A stretch of DNA of 64,000 bases. Origin: Eubacteriales Family XIII. Incertae Sedis bacterium. GTDB lineage: Bacteria; Bacillota; Clostridia; Peptostreptococcales; Anaerovoracaceae. The notes beneath the pieces were generated by a model, which ran no database searches, was not told where the DNA came from, and saw only the letters and a list, made by a program, of their open reading frames with translations. Shown one piece after another: positions 60,381 to 64,000 of the stretch (position 1 is the first letter of the stretch; each line of letters starts with the position of its first letter). The stretch spans positions 1-64,000 of the forward strand of contig JAISTX010000066.1 in NCBI GenBank assembly GCA_031272365.1, written 5' to 3'. Position numbers and translations under genes: made by a program.

Positions 60381-61466
60381 ATGAACAGCTTTGGGGAACG
60401 ATTTCGGGTGACGATTTTTGGAGAATCGCACGGCGCCGGGGTGGGCGTGGTGGTGGATGGCATGCCCGCCGGCTACAAGATCGACTCGGTGCATATCGCG
60501 TATGAGCTGAGCCGGCGCGCGCCGGGGCACAGCCCCTTTTCGACGGAGCGCGTGGAGGCGGACGAGGCAGAGGTCGTCTCCGGCGTCGTCGGCGGCGTGT
60601 CGACGGGCGCGCCGATCGCATGCATTATTTGGAATACGGACACGCGCCCGGGGGACTACCGGGCGGAGCTGCGCCCGGGCCAGGCGGACTGGACGGCGCT
60701 GTTGAAATACAAGGGGTTCGACGACCGGCGCGGGGGCGGGCGGTTTTCGGGCCGGCTCACGGCGGGGCTCGTGTTCGCTGGCGCGCTCGCCAAGCAGGTG
60801 CTCGCGCGGCGGGGCGTGGAGATCTGCGGGCGCATCAAGGCGATCGGCGGGGACTCGGACGACATCGACCTGTCGGAGACCGTCGCCCGGCCGGACACGC
60901 GCGTCATGCTGCGGCACATCGCCCACAAGCGGTTCCCGTGCGCCGACGAGGTCGAAGAGGAGTTCACGGGCACGATCCTTTTGGCGAAGGACGAGATGGA
61001 TTCCGTCGGCGGCGTCGTCGAGACGGTGTGCTTCGAGCTGCCCGGCGGCGTGGGCGAGCCGTTCTTCGCCTCCCTCGAGAGCCACATCGCCAGGATGCTG
61101 TTCTCCGTGCCGGCCGTGAAGGGCGTGGAGTTTGGCAGCGGGTTTCACATCGCGGACCTGCTCGGGAGCGAGGCCAACGACCCGATCGTGTTCCGCGACG
61201 GGAAGCTGGCCAGCATCACCAACAACAACGGCGGCATCCTCGGCGGCATCTCCAACGGGATGCCCATCATCGTCCGCGCGGCGATCAAGCCGACGCCGAC
61301 GATCGGCATCGTGCAGCGGACGGTCGACCCCCGCACGATGGAGGAGACCGTGACCGCGTTCGGCGGAAGGCACGACCCGTGCATCGTGCCGCGCGCGGTG
61401 CCCGTGGTGGAGTCGGCGGTGGCGCTCGCTGTGCTGGACCTCATGATGGTCGGGGGATTTGCTTGA
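60381..61466 (+). CDS. aroC: Chorismate synthase
   Basis: Final shikimate step: EPSP to chorismate, using reduced FMN. 361 residues from ATG 60381 (SD GGGAGG). Signatures GESHGAGVGVVVDG, RRGGGRFSGRLTAG (as DDRRGGGRFSGRLTA), NNNGGILGGISNGMPI and GRHDPCIVPRA are present. First gene of aroC-aroK-ppi-aroE. Its stop overlaps the TTG start of aroK (TTGA). Confidence 0.97.
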   Translation: MNSFGERFRVTIFGESHGAGVGVVVDGMPAGYKIDSVHIAYELSRRAPGHSPFSTERVEADEAEVVSGVVGGVSTGAPIACIIWNTDTRPGDYRAELRPGQADWTALLKYKGFDDRRGGGRFSGRLTAGLVFAGALAKQVLARRGVEICGRIKAIGGDSDDIDLSETVARPDTRVMLRHIAHKRFPCADEVEEEFTGTILLAKDEMDSVGGVVETVCFELPGGVGEPFFASLESHIARMLFSVPAVKGVEFGSGFHIADLLGSEANDPIVFRDGKLASITNNNGGILGGISNGMPIIVRAAIKPTPTIGIVQRTVDPRTMEETVTAFGGRHDPCIVPRAVPVVESAVALAVLDLMMVGGFA

Positions 61467-62002
61467 GGGGGCAGAGGGGCACCGTGCTGATCGGGATGCC
61501 GGGGAGCGGCAAAACAGAGCTCGGCCGGCAGGCTGCCGGGATTTTGTCCTTGCCTTTCTTGGACGCGGATGCGATGATAGAGGGGCAGGAAGGGATGACG
61601 ATCGCGGGGATCTTCGACCGCGTAGGGGAAGAAGGATTCCGCAAACTGGAGACGGAAACGCTACGGGGCTTGCTGGACGGGGCGGCGCCTGAAGGCGCGG
61701 GGGCTTTCGTGCTGGCCACCGGGGGCGGCGTCGTGACGCGGGCAGAAAACCGCAGCATACTGACCGCATTGGGCCGGGTGGTGTACATCCGGCGGGGGAT
61801 CGAGGCAATAGCATCCTCTGTTGCGTACGGCGGCACACGCCCGCTGCTCGGCAATCAGGATATGTTATTCAAATTGTGGGCGGCGCGCAGGCCGCTGTAT
61901 GAAGATTGGGCGGAGGACACCTTCGCCGTGGTGGAGGGCGAGGCGATCGGCGAAGCGGCCACGCGCCTGGCGGAGCTTATCGCAGAACGGGGACAACAAT
62001 GA
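61463..62002 (+). CDS. aroK: Shikimate kinase
   Basis: Phosphorylates shikimate; 179 residues. It is hidden in a longer track ORF (60620-62002). The start is a TTG that overlaps the aroC stop and has GGGGGA 6 nt upstream. Walker A GMPGSGKTELG, shikimate-binding DADAMIE, GEEGFRKLETE and ATGGGVVTR (shikimate/Walker B region) are present, with RPLL in the lid. Coupled to aroC upstream and to the isomerase gene downstream (ATGA). Confidence 0.94.
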   Translation: MRGQRGTVLIGMPGSGKTELGRQAAGILSLPFLDADAMIEGQEGMTIAGIFDRVGEEGFRKLETETLRGLLDGAAPEGAGAFVLATGGGVVTRAENRSILTALGRVVYIRRGIEAIASSVAYGGTRPLLGNQDMLFKLWAARRPLYEDWAEDTFAVVEGEAIGEAATRLAELIAERGQQ

Positions 62003-63141
62003 ACGACGCGGAAAGAATGAAGAGTGATGCAAAGGTGCGGCAGCTGCGGATTGCGCTGGCGGTCGTGATCGTCATCGCGGTGGTGCTCGGCATCCTGCTC
62101 GGGACGAGGAGCACCAAGAGCGCCGAGGCGGGCGGCAGCAGCGGCAGCGCCGAGCCGGCGCCCATCGAGACGACGTGGCTGGCGGCGGGCGAGCCGCTGG
62201 CGTCGGTGAACGGCGTGGTCATCGGCAGCGACGTCGTGAGCGGCGTGGTATCGATGTATGAGTATATGAGCTACGGGATGTTCATCGAGGATTACTACGA
62301 AGACTCGGCCAACGGCATGACAGAGGCGGACTACAACGACCAAAAATTGATTTCTGTCAATGACATTCTCGTCAACTTCTTCGTGCCCACGGAGGTGCTG
62401 TCGCAGCATTTCGAGTACAAGGATATGCTGTCGGACGAGACGAAGGCCGAGATCGAGGAGGAAATGGCCAACGTATACACGGACGAAACGGCGACGGCGG
62501 AGTTGAGCGCGCACGGCGTGACCGAGGAAATGGTGCGGTTCTACCTCGACTCGGTGGCGCTCATGGACGTGTTCCGGACGGAGACGATGGAGACGAACCC
62601 CGTCACGGATGCGGAGGTCCAGGCGTTCTACGACGAGAACCCGGACTACTTCGTGGTGCCGATGAGCTTCGAGGCGAGCCACATCCTTATCGAGGACGCG
62701 GAACACACGCCGGAGAAGCTGGCGGAGATCGAGGCCATCCTCGCGCGGGTGCAGGCGGGCGAGGATTTCGCCGAGCTCGCGAAGGAGTACAGCGAGGACT
62801 CGGGCAGCGCGGCGAATGGCGGCGAGCTCGGCTCCTTCTCCGAGGGGGACATGGTCGAGCCGTTTGAGGAGGCGTGCAAGGCGCTGAACCCCGGCGAGGT
62901 CTCGGGCATCGTGGAGACGGACTACGGCTACCACATCATCAAACTCACCTCGAAGACGGACGCGGGCGTCACGCCGGTCGAGGACGTGAGCGAGAGCATC
63001 AAGGAATACCTCGCCGACGAGAAGGCGACCGAGGCCCTGAACGCGCTCGTGGATGCGGCGGACATCGAGTATTTCGGCGTGACCGTGCCGGAGACGGGCC
63101 TGCCGCCGGTGTCGCTCGAGGAACTGGCGGTCGCGCAATAA
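61999..63141 (+). CDS. Membrane-anchored parvulin-type peptidyl-prolyl isomerase
   Basis: 380 residues from ATG 61999; the track start at 61906 lies in aroK. A membrane helix (about residues 15-34) with a Ser/Gly linker shows extracytoplasmic location, and no lipobox is seen. A SurA/PrsA-like N-terminal chaperone part precedes the parvulin (PpiC) domain: FEASHILIEDAEHTPEKLAEIE, ELAKEYSEDSGSAANGGELG, GIVETDYGYHIIKL. It should help fold secreted proteins. Its place inside an aro operon is metabolic coincidence rather than pathway logic. The stop overlaps aroE by one base (TAATG). Confidence 0.9.
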   Translation: MNDAERMKSDAKVRQLRIALAVVIVIAVVLGILLGTRSTKSAEAGGSSGSAEPAPIETTWLAAGEPLASVNGVVIGSDVVSGVVSMYEYMSYGMFIEDYYEDSANGMTEADYNDQKLISVNDILVNFFVPTEVLSQHFEYKDMLSDETKAEIEEEMANVYTDETATAELSAHGVTEEMVRFYLDSVALMDVFRTETMETNPVTDAEVQAFYDENPDYFVVPMSFEASHILIEDAEHTPEKLAEIEAILARVQAGEDFAELAKEYSEDSGSAANGGELGSFSEGDMVEPFEEACKALNPGEVSGIVETDYGYHIIKLTSKTDAGVTPVEDVSESIKEYLADEKATEALNALVDAADIEYFGVTVPETGLPPVSLEELAVAQ

Positions 63142-63974
63142 TGGGCCGACGCGCTTACTGCCTCATAGGGGATCCGGTGGCGCATTCGCTGTCGCCGCTG
63201 CTCCACGGGACGGCATTCGCGCTGCTCGGCGCGGACGCTGTTTACGAGAAAATCCGCGTCGCGCCCGAATCCCTCGAAGATTTTGTGGCAGAAGGCGCGT
63301 TTGACGGCTATAATATAACCATACCGCACAAGGAGCGCGTCATCCCCCTGCTCGATGAGCTGGCAGGCGATGCGCTTGCTGCGGGGGCGGTCAACACGGC
63401 CGTCCGCGATGGCGGGAAGACGGTTGGCTACAACACAGACATGGAAGGGCTGCTGCTCGCGCTGCGCGGGCAGGGGCGCGGCTACGCGGGCAGCGTGGTG
63501 TGCGTGCTCGGCACGGGCGGCGCGGCGCGCGGGTGCGCGAAGAAGGCGGCGCTGGAAGGCGCGCGGGACGTGCGCATCGTGGGCCGCAGCCGCGAGAAGG
63601 CGGAAGGCATTTTGCCCGGTGCCTACGCGGGGCCGCTCTCGGAAGAGGCGGTGCGCGGCGCGGACATCTTCGTGAACGCGACGCCGCTCGGGATGGCCGG
63701 CTATGCGGAGGATTTCGCGGACACCGCGTTCCTCGGCGGGCTGCCGGCGCACGCGCTCGTCTACGACTGCGTGTACACGCCCCGTGAGACGACGCTCGTC
63801 CGTGCGGCGCGGGCGCGAGGGCTGTCGGCGGAGTCCGGGCTGTCCATGCTCGTGTGGCAAGGGCTGCTCAGCGAGGCCCTTTGGGGGGTCGCTGGAAGGG
63901 ACGCTTTGCTGGGCGGTGAGTTGTACCAAGAGGTTTTTGGCGTATTGGATGAAAAATTGAGAATTGAGAACTGA
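63141..63974 (+). CDS. aroE: Shikimate dehydrogenase
   Basis: NADPH-dependent reduction of 3-dehydroshikimate. 277 residues. GDPVAHSLSPLLHGTAF (substrate site), NITIPHKERVI (catalytic Lys), AVNTAV, GYNTDMEGLLLAL (catalytic Asp) and LGTGGAARG (nucleotide loop) are present. The C-terminus is extended to KLRIEN by the GAGAATT repeat, which supplies the stop codon. Confidence 0.95.
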   Translation: MGRRAYCLIGDPVAHSLSPLLHGTAFALLGADAVYEKIRVAPESLEDFVAEGAFDGYNITIPHKERVIPLLDELAGDALAAGAVNTAVRDGGKTVGYNTDMEGLLLALRGQGRGYAGSVVCVLGTGGAARGCAKKAALEGARDVRIVGRSREKAEGILPGAYAGPLSEEAVRGADIFVNATPLGMAGYAEDFADTAFLGGLPAHALVYDCVYTPRETTLVRAARARGLSAESGLSMLVWQGLLSEALWGVAGRDALLGGELYQEVFGVLDEKLRIEN

Positions 63975-63980
63975 GAATTG
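63957..63980 (+). repeat. GAGAATT repeat overlapping the aroE stop
   Basis: TTGAGAATTGAGAACTGAGAATTG: three units, one with T-to-C, covering the last codons and stop of aroE. Confidence 0.75.
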
Positions 63981-64000
63981 ATTATTGTTGTAAGTGAACA

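Overview
The window is a contiguous piece of a GC-rich bacterial chromosome. The organism is most likely an anaerobic member of the Bacillota, probably a clostridial lineage. The evidence is the gene order rpsT-lepA-hemW-hrcA-grpE-dnaK-dnaJ with a perfect CIRCE operator, indolepyruvate:ferredoxin oxidoreductase, a B12-dependent class II ribonucleotide reductase, mostly AGGAGG-type ribosome binding sites, and the radical SAM / DUF4130 repair gene pair. The species cannot be named from the sequence alone. The high GC content produces very long antisense shadow ORFs, which I ignored.

Layout. 1-2.6 kb: end of an rRNA operon (5S rRNA, tRNA-Glu), a frameshifted surface-protein locus and tRNA-Leu. 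2.7-6.8 kb: a carboxyltransferase of the oxaloacetate decarboxylase alpha type, facing an argG-argH operon with tandem ArgR-like boxes. 6.9-16.6 kb: chemoreceptor, ribosomal protein S20, LepA, secreted M28 peptidase, HemW and a ClC channel. 16.8-23.5 kb: the heat-shock operon (CIRCE, hrcA, grpE, dnaK, dnaJ), running on into deoC and a MtaD-like amidohydrolase. 23.5-28.3 kb: a PHP phosphatase and polA diverge from a 14-bp gap; behind polA a REP-associated tyrosine transposase (RAYT) is fused in frame to coaE. 28.3-31.6 kb: NrdJ under two NrdR-like boxes, then a pirin. 31.8-37.4 kb: a small unknown gene and a 1723-residue DUF5724/DUF4132-type protein. 37.4-42.5 kb: an AAA-ATPase/nuclease followed by a graveyard of gene fragments (aldolase, NCS1 permease, aminotransferase, Rpn nuclease with an in-frame stop) around an intact threonine aldolase. 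42.7-47.5 kb: a putative DNA-repair pair and iorAB. 47.5-49.9 kb and 60.4-64 kb: shikimate genes aroB-aroA and aroC-aroK-ppi-aroE. Between these two blocks lie about 10 kb of palindromic repeats, a DUF2148 ferredoxin-like gene, three tandem PstS-like/WG-repeat paralogues and two tandem lipoprotein paralogues.

Most notable observations. (1) Six genes (mcp, lepA, hisJ-like, polA, AAA-ATPase, radical SAM) have a -10 box ending 6-7 nt before the ATG and no Shine-Dalgarno, so they look leaderless; polA and hisJ do this back-to-back in 14 bp. (2) The RAYT open reading frame carries copies of its probable own REP hairpins as coding sequence and reads through into the essential coaE. A similar hairpin sits inside polA. 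(3) A heptanucleotide tandem repeat (GAGAATT) recurs right after, or inside, the stop codons of five genes, always in the sense orientation of that gene. (4) HrcA lacks roughly 80 central residues.
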